From positions 1-64,000 of the forward strand of contig NZ_FXTE01000011.1 of NCBI RefSeq assembly GCF_900182615.1: DNA of 64,000 nt, written 5' to 3'. Below the pieces are notes generated by a model. The model was not told where the DNA came from. It saw only the letters and a program-made list of their open reading frames with translations, and ran no database searches. Each line of letters starts with the position of its first letter. Within the stretch, counting starts at the first letter, position 1. A program made the translations under genes and the position numbers. Below, one piece after another: positions 1 to 8,451 of this stretch. The DNA comes from Ruegeria faecimaris. Lineage in GTDB: Bacteria > Pseudomonadota > Alphaproteobacteria > Rhodobacterales > Rhodobacteraceae.

Positions 1-943
1 CCCCGCGAGACTGACGCAGGGCATTCAGCACAGCAACTATTTCGCGATCCCGTTGGGCTGCCATGTCCTCGAAATCTCGGTCGCCGGAGACAGCGTTGCA
101 GCCATCGACCATGCGATCGCGCAATTCCTTCGTCAGCTCAGGTGCCTCCAACCGGGTCCAGGGCAACTTCAGCGCCGGGCCGAACTGATCCAGGTTGGTG
201 GCCATGCCTCCGGCACCACAGGCCACGTGAAAAGCCATACACTGACCCTGCGAGACCATACGAGGCGCCGGGCCGTTCATGAGTGCGATGTCGATGTCTT
301 CCGGCGTTGCCTCTCCATTGGCGACCATATGCAGGGCCTCTCGCCAAAGCGCCTCTTGCAGTCGGGTCGCGACAAAGCCGGGGATCTCTTTTTTCATCAT
401 CAACGGGGCCTTGCCCGCGATTTCGTAGAATTTCCCGGCCCAAGCCACCGCCTCTGGTGATGTCTGTTCGCCGCCCACGATTTCGACCAGCGGTAACAAA
501 TAGGGTGGATTGAAGGGATGGCCGATCACACAGCGTTCCGGGGTCGCGCAAGTCGCTTGGATGTCGGTCATCATCAAGCCGGACGTGGAAGAGCCAATCA
601 CGACGTCTGTTGGCAAAATGAGCCCGAGTCGTTGATAAAGTGCCTGCTTGATCTCAAGACGCTCGGGCGCGCTTTCCTGCACAAATTCGGCGCCGTCCAG
701 CGCAGCCTCCAAATCTGTAACGATGCGCAAGCGGTCAAGCGACGCACCGGCGGCAAGCCCCAAATCCGTCAAGCTCTTCCAAGCAGTGCGTAAGATTGCG
801 TGAAAGGCATCGGATTCGCTTGCGTCATGCAAATAGGCGGTCACATCATAGCCACGCGCAAGAAAATGCGCTGCCCAGCCGCCGCCGATTGGGCCGGCTC
901 CAATGCTGGTGATGCGAGTGATTGAGGAGGGGTCAGGATACAT
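1..943 (-). CDS. L-carnitine dehydrogenase-like (3-hydroxyacyl-CoA dehydrogenase fold), 3' end outside window
   Basis: The frame stays open from the ATG at 943 to the window edge, giving at least 314 codons without a stop. The N-terminus carries a Rossmann dinucleotide motif (GAGPIGGGW, about residues 14-22). Further on are the 3-hydroxyacyl-CoA dehydrogenase signature IGHPFNPPYLLPLVE and the motif QFGPALKLPWTRLEAPEL, which I associate with L-carnitine dehydrogenases. Such enzymes oxidise L-carnitine to 3-dehydrocarnitine with NAD+ in the cytoplasm. The start overlaps the stop of the upstream hydratase gene (TGATG), so it is the last visible gene of a minus-strand operon. Some family members carry a C-terminal thioesterase domain; whether this one does cannot be seen. 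The alternative is a 3-hydroxyacyl-CoA dehydrogenase for another hydroxy acid. Confidence 0.75.
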   Translation of the reverse strand, partial: MYPDPSSITRITSIGAGPIGGGWAAHFLARGYDVTAYLHDASESDAFHAILRTAWKSLTDLGLAAGASLDRLRIVTDLEAALDGAEFVQESAPERLEIKQALYQRLGLILPTDVVIGSSTSGLMMTDIQATCATPERCVIGHPFNPPYLLPLVEIVGGEQTSPEAVAWAGKFYEIAGKAPLMMKKEIPGFVATRLQEALWREALHMVANGEATPEDIDIALMNGPAPRMVSQGQCMAFHVACGAGGMATNLDQFGPALKLPWTRLEAPELTKELRDRMVDGCNAVSGDRDFEDMAAQRDREIVAVLNALRQSRG

Positions 944-1746
944 CACTCACCCTTGAATTTGGGTTCACGCTTTTCGACAAAGGCCGCGACACCTTCTGCC
1001 GCGTCGTCAGATTTCAGCATCTTGCGGTAGATCGGCATCGGATCGGTTCGCATCTTGTGAAAGGCCTGTTCCAGCGGCACGCACTCGATCTCTCGCTGCA
1101 CTTCTTTGACAGATTGCATCGCAAGAGGCGCTGACCAGGCAATCGAGGCCGCCCATTCCCGGGCCGCTGTCATCAATTGATCCTTTGGGACCACCTTGTT
1201 GACCAATCCGTAATGCGCTGCCTCTGTAGCAGTCATGCGACGGCCTAATAGAAACATCTCCATCGCGATATTGTGTGGTATTCTCCGAGGCAGGCGTTGT
1301 AGCGCCCCCGCATCCGGAACGATGCCCAAAGGCATTTCAGGCAAGCCAAATTCCACATGTTCCGCCGCAATCAGCAGATCACAGGCCATGGCCATTTCGA
1401 ACCCGCCGCCGATGGCCAGACCGTTGATGGCAGCGATAACCGGCTTGTTGAGCGCCCAATTCTCGGTCAGACCCGTGAACCCGCCGAACCCGTAGTCATC
1501 ACTCTCCCACCAGTTGTCGAGCTGCATCTCACCCTCATTCAGGGCCTTCAAATCCCAACCGGCCGAGAAAATCCGATCTCCTCCCCCGGTCAGGATCGCG
1601 CAACGCAAGTCTTTGTTCTCGTGCAACTCCTGAAACGCCGCGGCCAAGGCCTGACTGGTGGGAACGTCGATGGCGTTTACTTTGCCCCGCTCTAGTGTGA
1701 TTTCCAGAACGTGGCCGTCACGGTGTGTTTTGACCCCTTCTGCCAT
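943..1746 (-). CDS. Carnitinyl-CoA dehydratase / crotonobetainyl-CoA hydratase-like (crotonase family)
   Basis: This 267-residue crotonase-fold protein shows the oxyanion-hole segment SAGWDLKA near the N-terminus, the core motif AIGGGFEMAMACDL and the motif LPEMPLGIVPDAG. The stretch GFGGFTGLTE and overall length match CaiD, which reversibly hydrates crotonobetainyl-CoA to carnitinyl-CoA. I chose the ATG at 1746, giving MAEGVKTH, rather than an upstream in-frame start at 1839, because the longer N-terminus lies inside the preceding gene. The stop overlaps the start of the carnitine dehydrogenase-like gene. With that neighbour and the CaiB-type transferase in the divergent operon, a carnitine or crotonobetaine substrate is the simplest reading. 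A general enoyl-CoA hydratase role remains possible. Confidence 0.75.
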   Translation of the reverse strand: MAEGVKTHRDGHVLEITLERGKVNAIDVPTSQALAAAFQELHENKDLRCAILTGGGDRIFSAGWDLKALNEGEMQLDNWWESDDYGFGGFTGLTENWALNKPVIAAINGLAIGGGFEMAMACDLLIAAEHVEFGLPEMPLGIVPDAGALQRLPRRIPHNIAMEMFLLGRRMTATEAAHYGLVNKVVPKDQLMTAAREWAASIAWSAPLAMQSVKEVQREIECVPLEQAFHKMRTDPMPIYRKMLKSDDAAEGVAAFVEKREPKFKGE

Positions 1747-1750
1747 TGCT

Positions 1751-2791
1751 TCAGTCCTCCTTGAATTCCGGCATGACCTCGTCGCAGAACATGCGCAAGG
1801 ATCGCTGCTGCGCCGCGTGATCAAGCCCCATCGAGGCATAGTAGATGAACTCGTTCACACCGAGCCCCTGATATTTCTTGAGCTTTCCAATCACACGCTC
1901 AGGTGAACCGAACATTAGGTTTTCTTCCAGCATCAAGGGATCATACTGTTCCCGGCCCTCCAACTGATCCAACGGAATGGAAGCAGGAAAACCATCTTTG
2001 ACATCGCCCAAATTGCGATAGAGGTTTTCGAACTGGCTCAGCAATCGTCGCACCGCCTTCATCGCGTTTTCGCCATCGGCCGCATTGTCGTAAACGCAGG
2101 AATGGCGCATCAGCGCAAAACGTGGCACCCAGCCATTATCCGCTTTTTCAATCGCCTCATCGAGTTGCTTTTTGTACAGCTCGGCCTCAGCGAACGGGCG
2201 GGTGAAAGGCCAGCAATTCACGTGGCAGCGTTCACGCATGGCGTAGTCATAGGTGATCGGCGAGCGCGCCGCGACCCAAACCGGAACCTCGGCTTGCAAT
2301 GGTTTGGGCACCGAGGTTGATGTCGGGAATTGCCAATATTCGCCTTCATGCGCATAATCGCCCTTCCACAACTCGCGCACCGTGGGCAGCATCTCTTGCA
2401 TATAGCGCCACGCATCAGATTGCTTGAGGCCCGGCTTCATGCGATCGAACTCGCGCTGATAGGCACCTGACCCGATACCAAACTCCAACCGACCGCCGCT
2501 AAAAAGATCCAGCATCGCGGCTTCACCGGCCAGGTTAATCGGGTGCCAGTACGCAGCGGTCGCCACCGCCGTACCAAGCCGGATCCGGCTGGTCTCGGAT
2601 GACCACCAAGTCAGCAGTTGGAACGGGTTGGGCGCAATCGTCATTTCCAGCGCGTGATGCTCAGCAGCCCAAACGATATCGAAACCGCCATCCTCGGCGA
2701 TTTGCACCATCTCCAATGTGTGGCGCGCGACGTCTTTCATATCAAGACTGTTGTCGATCCGCTCCATGTTTACGGCAAGTTGGAATTTCAT
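1751..2791 (-). CDS. LLM-class (luciferase-like) flavin-dependent monooxygenase
   Basis: The 346-residue protein has bacterial-luciferase-like features: the EHH motif (AAEHHALEMT) after strand 2, RIRLGTAV, the loop GGRLEFGIGSG, and a late FGSPERVIGKL segment. LLM oxygenases use reduced FMN from a partner flavin reductase. RutA, the pyrimidine ring-opening enzyme, belongs to this class. I prefer the ATG at 2791, because GGAGGT sits 7 nt upstream. The alternative GTG at 2797 would overlap that ribosome-binding site. Only 4 bp separate it from the hydratase gene and 11 bp from the aldehyde dehydrogenase gene, so all are co-transcribed. A flavin reductase domain is encoded in the divergent operon (5626-7734). 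The substrate is not identifiable. Confidence 0.85.
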   Translation of the reverse strand: MKFQLAVNMERIDNSLDMKDVARHTLEMVQIAEDGGFDIVWAAEHHALEMTIAPNPFQLLTWWSSETSRIRLGTAVATAAYWHPINLAGEAAMLDLFSGGRLEFGIGSGAYQREFDRMKPGLKQSDAWRYMQEMLPTVRELWKGDYAHEGEYWQFPTSTSVPKPLQAEVPVWVAARSPITYDYAMRERCHVNCWPFTRPFAEAELYKKQLDEAIEKADNGWVPRFALMRHSCVYDNAADGENAMKAVRRLLSQFENLYRNLGDVKDGFPASIPLDQLEGREQYDPLMLEENLMFGSPERVIGKLKKYQGLGVNEFIYYASMGLDHAAQQRSLRMFCDEVMPEFKED

Positions 2792-2802
2792 GCTCACCTC
2801 CC

Positions 2803-4284
2803 TCAGCGCATTACAAACGGGTTCGCCATCGGCTCATCCGATGTGTTCATCCAGACCGTCTTGGGCCGGGTGTAATCGTAGATCGCCTGGAACCCGCTTT
2901 CGCGGCCATAGCCTGATCCTTTAACGCCACCAAACTCCGCTATCGGCGACACAACACGGTAGGTGTTCACCCAGACGATGCCGGCACGCACTGCATTTGC
3001 CATGCGCAAGGATCGCGCGCCGTCGGTGGTAAAGATGCCCGCCGCCAGCCCATGTTCGGTATCGTTGGCCAGTTCCAGCACCTCAGATTCGGTCTTAAAA
3101 CGCTGGACGCAAAGTACAGGGCCGAAAAGCTCTGTATCGACGATACGCAGATCCTGCCGTGGGCAGTCGATGATGGTTGGCTCGAAATATAGCCCTGCTT
3201 TGCCTTCCGGCTGCTTGCCCCCCACCAGAACTGTGCCGCCCTCTTCCTGAGCGAAGGCAACCTCGCGTTGGATGTGGTCCAACTGTCCGGGGGTGCAAAG
3301 CGGCCCCATCTGAGTTTCCTCGGCCAGTGGATCGCCAATGAGGATCTGCTGCGCCTGCGCCACCATCCTGTCGAGAAACTCATCCGCGATGTCCTCGTGC
3401 AAGTAGAGCCGCGATCCGGCGACGCAGCTTTGCCCTGTCGCGCCAAAGATACCGGCAATCGAGGCATTGACTGCACTTTCGATATTGGCGTCATCAAAAA
3501 CAACGAAGGGCGACTTGCCGCCCAGTTCCAATGAGACCTCGGCAAAGTTGCGTTTTACGTTTTCCAGCACATGGCACGCGGCATTTGGGCCACCGGTAAA
3601 AGAGACGCGCGCCACCAGTGGATGCCCGGTCAAAGCCCGTCCACAGGGCTCACCATGACCCGTTACGATGTTGACCACACCAGGCGGGATACCGGCCATT
3701 TCGACAAGTCGCCCAAACTCCAGCATGGCCGCGCTGGCATGTTCGGATGCTTTCAGAACAACCGTATTCCCGGCAGCCAATGCCGGGCCGATCTTGACCG
3801 CTACAAGGAACAATTGCGAATTCCAGGGCACCACGGCAGCAACCACGCCCAGAGGCTCGCGCTTGGTAAAGACAAACATGTCAGGTTTGTCGATGGGCAG
3901 TGTCTCGCCGCTTACCTTATCCGCACACCCAGCAAAAAACTGGAAAAACTCGGCAATGTATTTGGCTTGCCAACGCGTTTCCTTGAGCATCTTGCCGGTG
4001 TCGATGGATTCAGTTCGTCCCAGCTCTTCGGAATGATCCGCCAGAAGATCGCCCAGCTTGCGCAGGCATTTGCCGCGCTCGGTCGGTGTCATACGCGCCC
4101 ACGGCCCGCCGACAAAAGCAGTGTGCGCCGCGGTGACTGCGCGGTTGATATCATCCTCGGTTGCCTCTGGTACACGGCTCCAGACCTCACCATTGGCTGG
4201 GTTGACGCTGTCAAAAGTACCGCCATCCGCAGCGTCGACCCAGTCGCCATCAATCAGCATCTGATAGTTTTTGACATCAGCCAT
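2803..4284 (-). CDS. NAD(P)-dependent aldehyde dehydrogenase
   Basis: This full-length 493-residue class-I-type aldehyde dehydrogenase shows the cofactor motif VVPWNSQLF, the catalytic glutamate region LELGGKSPF, the nucleophile cysteine in ATGQSCVAGSR, and ELFGPVLCV towards the C-terminus. The ATG at 4284 has GGAGG about 6 nt upstream. It is the first gene of the minus operon that continues with the LLM monooxygenase, CaiD-like hydratase and carnitine dehydrogenase-like genes. Its aldehyde could be the product of the flavin monooxygenase step, such as a malonic-semialdehyde-like or betaine-aldehyde-like compound. That is inference from context, since sequence alone does not settle the specificity of this superfamily. 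Confidence 0.85.
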   Translation of the reverse strand: MADVKNYQMLIDGDWVDAADGGTFDSVNPANGEVWSRVPEATEDDINRAVTAAHTAFVGGPWARMTPTERGKCLRKLGDLLADHSEELGRTESIDTGKMLKETRWQAKYIAEFFQFFAGCADKVSGETLPIDKPDMFVFTKREPLGVVAAVVPWNSQLFLVAVKIGPALAAGNTVVLKASEHASAAMLEFGRLVEMAGIPPGVVNIVTGHGEPCGRALTGHPLVARVSFTGGPNAACHVLENVKRNFAEVSLELGGKSPFVVFDDANIESAVNASIAGIFGATGQSCVAGSRLYLHEDIADEFLDRMVAQAQQILIGDPLAEETQMGPLCTPGQLDHIQREVAFAQEEGGTVLVGGKQPEGKAGLYFEPTIIDCPRQDLRIVDTELFGPVLCVQRFKTESEVLELANDTEHGLAAGIFTTDGARSLRMANAVRAGIVWVNTYRVVSPIAEFGGVKGSGYGRESGFQAIYDYTRPKTVWMNTSDEPMANPFVMR

Positions 4285-4427
4285 GGCGTGCCTCCCCCCT
4301 GATTGTTGCCTCCCTATTCATGTCTGCTTTCGCGCCTCAGGGTTATGAAAATACGACGCAGTCTGTCGAAAAATCCGGGTCTCGCATCCGATCATGGGTG
4401 CAGGCTGTTCCGAAGGGAGGCTTGAAA
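4285..4427. promoter_or_regulatory. Divergent promoter region between the two arms of the carnitine/Rut-like cluster
   Basis: This 143-bp gap separates the aldehyde dehydrogenase start on the minus strand from the RidA start on the plus strand. It must hold promoters for both operons. No regulator gene lies beside the cluster within the window. No convincing palindrome was found. The in-frame extension of the RidA gene back to 4320 looks non-coding. Confidence 0.45.
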
Positions 4428-4829
4428 ATGGGTAGCAAAAAGCAGGTTATCGGAGGTCCACTGGAAATTGGCGGACGGGTTCTGTCGCTGTCCCGCGCCA
4501 TTCGGGCAGGTGATTTCGTTTTTCTGACAGGGCAAATTCCTATGCGAGACGGCGTGCCTATGACCGATGGCACCGTCGAAGAGCAGACCCGCGCAGTTTT
4601 GGACGACATCACCAAGACACTGGCCGAGGCAGACTGCACCCGCGACGATGTCATCAAGGCCATGGTCTGGCTGCGGGAGCGCAACGATTTCCCTGGATTT
4701 AACGCCGTCTACGCCGACTATTTTCCAGTTGAGCCTCCAACCCGGTCGGCTGTGGTCAGCGATCTTCTGGTGGATGCCCGCGTTGAGGTCGAAGTCGTGG
4801 CCTATCGCCCCCTCAAGGACCAATCCTGA
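4428..4829 (+). CDS. RidA/YjgF/RutC family protein
   Basis: The 133-residue protein matches the RidA family in length and motifs. It has FLTGQIPMRDG, the Arg of PPTRSAVV (about residue 106), which corresponds to the substrate-binding arginine of imine deaminases, and VEVEVVAY near the end. RidA proteins hydrolyse reactive enamines or imines. RutC of the pyrimidine-degradation pathway belongs to the same family. The start at 4428 is chosen over an in-frame ATG at 4320 because GGGAGG lies 7 nt upstream and the family begins here. Its stop overlaps the next start (TGATG), so it is coupled to the alpha/beta hydrolase. A role in clearing a reactive intermediate of this pathway is inferred. Confidence 0.88.
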   Translation: MGSKKQVIGGPLEIGGRVLSLSRAIRAGDFVFLTGQIPMRDGVPMTDGTVEEQTRAVLDDITKTLAEADCTRDDVIKAMVWLRERNDFPGFNAVYADYFPVEPPTRSAVVSDLLVDARVEVEVVAYRPLKDQS

Positions 4830-5629
4830 TGGGCATAACACCAGACGGAACCCATTTCAAAATGACAGGACAAGAAGGTGCGCCTGTTGTGGTAATGATC
4901 CATGGGCTGGGCCTGAACCAGGATTGCTGGCAATGGACGATCCCTGCACTGTCTGGTCGCTTTCGCGTTCTCACCTATGATCTATATGGTCATGGGCAAA
5001 GTGCCCCGCCACCCGAACGCCCCAGCCTTTCAATGTTTTCACGCCAGCTAGAGAGCTTGCTGGACCACTGCGCCATCCAAAGCGCGGTTATCGCAGGGTT
5101 CTCGTTGGGTGGCATGATCGCGCGTCGGTTTGCTCAGGATGTGCCGCAACGGGTTTCAGCTCTGGTGATCCTTCATTCCCCTCACAAACGGACCGACGCC
5201 GCACAAGAGGCAATCTTGAAACGGGTGGAACAGGCACGGCGGGACGGACCAAAGGCAACGGTCGAAGCTGCGCTGAACCGGTGGTTCACCGATGCGTTCC
5301 GCCAGTCCAACCCTCGTATGATGGAGACGGTTCGTGACTGGGTCATAGCCAATGACAAAGCAATTTACCACACCATCTATCGCGTGCTGGCCGATGGTAT
5401 CGACGAAATTGTTGCGCCAAGCCCGCCGATTTCTTGCCCTGCGCTGGTGATTACTGGTGATGAGGATTTCGGCAACGGGCCCGACATGGCCTTTGCCATC
5501 GCAAGCGAGATTGCGGGGGGCAGTGCACTTATCCTCCCGGGACTGCGGCATATGGCACTTGCTGAAGACCCGGACGCAGTGAACAAGCTACTCCGCAGCT
5601 TTCTCAACAATCTGGATCTGAAGCCATGA
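4829..5629 (+). CDS. Alpha/beta hydrolase (RutD-like position)
   Basis: The 266-residue alpha/beta hydrolase has an oxyanion segment (HGLGL, residues 25-29), a nucleophile elbow GFSLGG with Ser at about 92, an acid candidate in ITGDEDFG, and a catalytic His in LRHMALAEDP. No signal peptide is evident, so it is probably cytoplasmic. It overlaps RidA at the start and the CoA-transferase fusion at the end (ATGA), giving tight translational coupling. In the Rut pathway the corresponding protein, RutD, speeds carbamate hydrolysis. Here it may cleave an ester, a thioester or a carbamate. The family is very broad, so the substrate remains unknown. Confidence 0.85.
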   Translation: MGITPDGTHFKMTGQEGAPVVVMIHGLGLNQDCWQWTIPALSGRFRVLTYDLYGHGQSAPPPERPSLSMFSRQLESLLDHCAIQSAVIAGFSLGGMIARRFAQDVPQRVSALVILHSPHKRTDAAQEAILKRVEQARRDGPKATVEAALNRWFTDAFRQSNPRMMETVRDWVIANDKAIYHTIYRVLADGIDEIVAPSPPISCPALVITGDEDFGNGPDMAFAIASEIAGGSALILPGLRHMALAEDPDAVNKLLRSFLNNLDLKP

Positions 5630-7734
5630 GCACCAAAATCCTCAAAGGCCTGCGTGTGTTGGATTTGAGCCGGATGCTTTCAGGTCCCTATTGTACAATG
5701 CATCTGGCGGATCACGGGGCCGAGGTGATCAAGATCGAAAGCAAGCATGGCGACACCAGCCGCGGCAACGGACCGTTCCGTCAAGACGATCCGGATCATG
5801 CCTGGGCCGGCTACTTTGTAAGTCTGAACCGCGGCAAGAAAAGCGTGCAGCTTGATCTGAAATCGCCGGAGGGCTGCGCGACTTTTCGAGAACTTGCGGC
5901 AACGGCGGATGTCATCGTCGAGAATTTCCGCCCGGGCGTAATGGATCGCCTTGGCCTGTCTTATGAAAGCCTTGCTGCCGACAACCCCCGGCTCGTCTAT
6001 GCCGCGATCCGTGGCTTTGGCGACCCGCGCACAGGCCAAAGCCCCTATGCCAACTGGCCTTCGTACGATGTGGTTGCGCAGGCCATGGGCGGTCTGATGT
6101 CCGTCACCGGACCGAATGCTGACACACCCACCAAGACCGGACCCGGGGTGGGTGACATATTCACCGGCATGATGATGGCTTTCGGTATCATGGCCGCCCT
6201 GCGCGAGGCCGAAGCGACGGGCAAAGGGCAGTTTGTGGATGTGGCCATGTATGATGCCATGATCTCGCTCTGCGAAAGAATGGTTTACTTGCATGACGTG
6301 ACAGGAGAGGTGCCCGGACCGGAAGGCAACGGGCATCCATTCCTTTCCCCGTTTGGCCTCTACCCGGCAGCAGATGGCCACATCGCTCTTGGAATTGTCG
6401 ACGATGCGTTTTGGCAGCTTTTGACACGGCTGATGGGGCAACCGTCACTTGGACAAGATGACCGCTTCTCCACAAGGGCGGCCCGGGCCAACCATGCCTC
6501 CGAAGTCAACAAAATCGTAAGCGATTGGACCCGACAACGGACTAAGGAGCAATTGACGGCAACACTGGGTGGCCAGGTCCCGTTCGGCCCGATGAACACT
6601 ATCTCGGACATCGCGGCCGACCCTCATGTAGCCAGCCGCGGCATGCTGGCGAAGGTCCCGCATCCGGATGCGGGACATGAACCTTGGATCGTGGCAGCAA
6701 ACCCGTTGCGGTTCGGTCGGCACCGCCAAGGTGCACTGACGACCCCTCCTGCGCTAGGTGAGCACAATAGCATTCTGGAAGGATTGCCCCCACCGGAGTC
6801 GACGGAACCCTTAGCCGGGAAGGCGCTGCGCGACGCCTTCGGGCGCTTTGCCACCGGTGTGACAGTGGTAACTACCCGGCAGCCGGACGGGACCCCGCGC
6901 GGGTTCACGGCGAACTCATTTACCTCCGTTTCTCTCGACCCACCTCTACTCCTGGTTTGTGTCGGCAAGCAGGCCTTGTCCTTTGAAACCTTCCTGCAGG
7001 CGGATCATTTCACGGTCAACGTCTTGTCGGACGACCAAAAAGAAATCTCGGGCCTTTTCGCGTCTCAATCAGCCAAAAAATTCGACATTGCAGCCTGGCA
7101 ACCTGACGCGCGGAACATGCCCACGATAGACGGCGCGCTCGCCCGGTTCAGCTGTGCCCGACACCGTTTGGTCGATGCTGGTGACCATCTGATCCTGATC
7201 GGCCGCGTGGAGGATTTCGAAACGCGCGAGGGACATCCGCTGGGCTACTTTCGCGGTGCCTATTTCGATTTGGGGCTCAACAGTGCCCTGACAGAGGCCG
7301 CCACTGCAGGTGGTGTGACCGTCGGAGCGGTACTGGCCAACGAAGATCGGGTCCTACTCTCCGTTGACAAAAGCGGGCACATTTCAGTGCCGGTTGCTCC
7401 TGCAAATAACAATTCTGCAGATGGGCTGATCACTGATCTGTCAAACCGAGATTTGATTGTAGAGCTGGCGCATCCTTATGCGGTTTATCGAATATCCAAA
7501 AGCGGGACGCAGCGGATCATCTACCACGGAAGCGTTCATGGGCAGCCCCCTGACGGCATGCAGTACTTTGATCTCGGCGACTTGCCGCTGGAACGCGTAC
7601 GCGACGGGGCTGAAAATTCGATGTTGCGCCGTTACGCAAAGGAAAACAGCCACGGTACATTTGGTTTCTACCACGGAACTGAAGTCGAAGGCGTCGTACA
7701 CACACCGACCGGGCACCACAGCTATCACGTTTGA
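5626..7734 (+). CDS. Fusion: CaiB/BaiF family III CoA-transferase + flavin reductase domain + C-terminal domain
   Basis: A single uninterrupted 702-codon frame encodes three parts. Residues 1 to about 390 are a complete family III CoA-transferase with LSGPYCTMHLADHGAEVIKIE near the start, IVENFRPGVMDRLG, and the candidate catalytic Asp in VAMYDAM (about residue 210). Residues about 398-555 are a flavin reductase-like FMN-binding domain (FGRFATGVTVVTT, GFTANSFTSVSLDPPL). The last 140 residues are unassigned; GAVLANEDRVLLSVDK recalls a Nudix fold but only weakly. The flavin reductase part could supply FMNH2 to the LLM monooxygenase of the divergent operon, as RutF does for RutA. The transferase part could activate an acid as its CoA thioester. 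It overlaps the hydrolase gene by ATGA. Confidence 0.88.
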   Translation: MSTKILKGLRVLDLSRMLSGPYCTMHLADHGAEVIKIESKHGDTSRGNGPFRQDDPDHAWAGYFVSLNRGKKSVQLDLKSPEGCATFRELAATADVIVENFRPGVMDRLGLSYESLAADNPRLVYAAIRGFGDPRTGQSPYANWPSYDVVAQAMGGLMSVTGPNADTPTKTGPGVGDIFTGMMMAFGIMAALREAEATGKGQFVDVAMYDAMISLCERMVYLHDVTGEVPGPEGNGHPFLSPFGLYPAADGHIALGIVDDAFWQLLTRLMGQPSLGQDDRFSTRAARANHASEVNKIVSDWTRQRTKEQLTATLGGQVPFGPMNTISDIAADPHVASRGMLAKVPHPDAGHEPWIVAANPLRFGRHRQGALTTPPALGEHNSILEGLPPPESTEPLAGKALRDAFGRFATGVTVVTTRQPDGTPRGFTANSFTSVSLDPPLLLVCVGKQALSFETFLQADHFTVNVLSDDQKEISGLFASQSAKKFDIAAWQPDARNMPTIDGALARFSCARHRLVDAGDHLILIGRVEDFETREGHPLGYFRGAYFDLGLNSALTEAATAGGVTVGAVLANEDRVLLSVDKSGHISVPVAPANNNSADGLITDLSNRDLIVELAHPYAVYRISKSGTQRIIYHGSVHGQPPDGMQYFDLGDLPLERVRDGAENSMLRRYAKENSHGTFGFYHGTEVEGVVHTPTGHHSYHV

Positions 7735-7747
7735 CAGGAGAAGCAAT

Positions 7748-8350
7748 ATGATCCCCGAATTGCGCAAGGTAGTCACCTTTGATGAGGATATTCACACAGA
7801 AGGAGGCCGACCTTCGGAACCCGTGTTGCGCATGATCGGCGTGGCAGCGGTGGTCAGAAACCCTTGGGCAGGACGTGGCTTTGTCGATGATCTTTCACCA
7901 GAGATTCAGCGCATGGCGCCAGTTCTGGGAGAGATGCTCACCAACAGACTGATCGCTCTGGCGGGGTCAGGCGATGCGATAGAAGCCTACGGAAAAGCCT
8001 GTATCGCCGGGACAAGTTGTGAGATTGAACATGCCTCCGCGCTTATTCACACCCTGCAGTACGGAAATTATTATCGTGAGGCAGTGGGTGCAAAAAGCTA
8101 TCTCGGTTTCACAAACACGCGAGGGCCCGCGAACACCCAAATTCAGATCCCGCTGATGGACAAACATGATACCGGGCGGCGGTCGCATTACCTGACAGTG
8201 CAGTTCTCGATTTACGACGCGCCGGATGTGGATGAGCTTGTTGTGGCTCTGGGGGCATCTACCCGTGGTCGCCCGCACCACCGGATCGGCGACCGATACT
8301 CAGATCTCGCTGCCTTGGGAAGGGATGTGGAGAATCCGGCTGGGGTCTAG
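7748..8350 (+). CDS. PF06684-type 'amino acid synthesis' family protein
   Basis: The 200-residue protein resembles the poorly understood AA_synth family (PF06684). It has conserved segments SCEIEHASALIH, IPLMDKHD and RRSHYLTVQFSI, and the family-like tail GRPHHRIGDRY. The ATG at 7748 has GGAG 7 nt upstream; a longer in-frame extension inside the previous gene is rejected. It is the last gene of the plus-strand operon. No catalytic function is established that I know of. Its position in a cluster with RidA, hydrolase, flavin reductase and LLM oxygenase makes it a candidate enzyme or accessory protein of that pathway, perhaps for C-N bond chemistry. That role is inference only. Confidence 0.75.
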   Translation: MIPELRKVVTFDEDIHTEGGRPSEPVLRMIGVAAVVRNPWAGRGFVDDLSPEIQRMAPVLGEMLTNRLIALAGSGDAIEAYGKACIAGTSCEIEHASALIHTLQYGNYYREAVGAKSYLGFTNTRGPANTQIQIPLMDKHDTGRRSHYLTVQFSIYDAPDVDELVVALGASTRGRPHHRIGDRYSDLAALGRDVENPAGV

Positions 8351-8451
8351 TTTGTTACGATGATGGTGCGTATCAGGTAATTGGATTCACCCAACCGAAA
8401 TTTCGCAATAGAACCGGCTCCAAGTCTATTCCCGCAATCTTGACAACGTGG

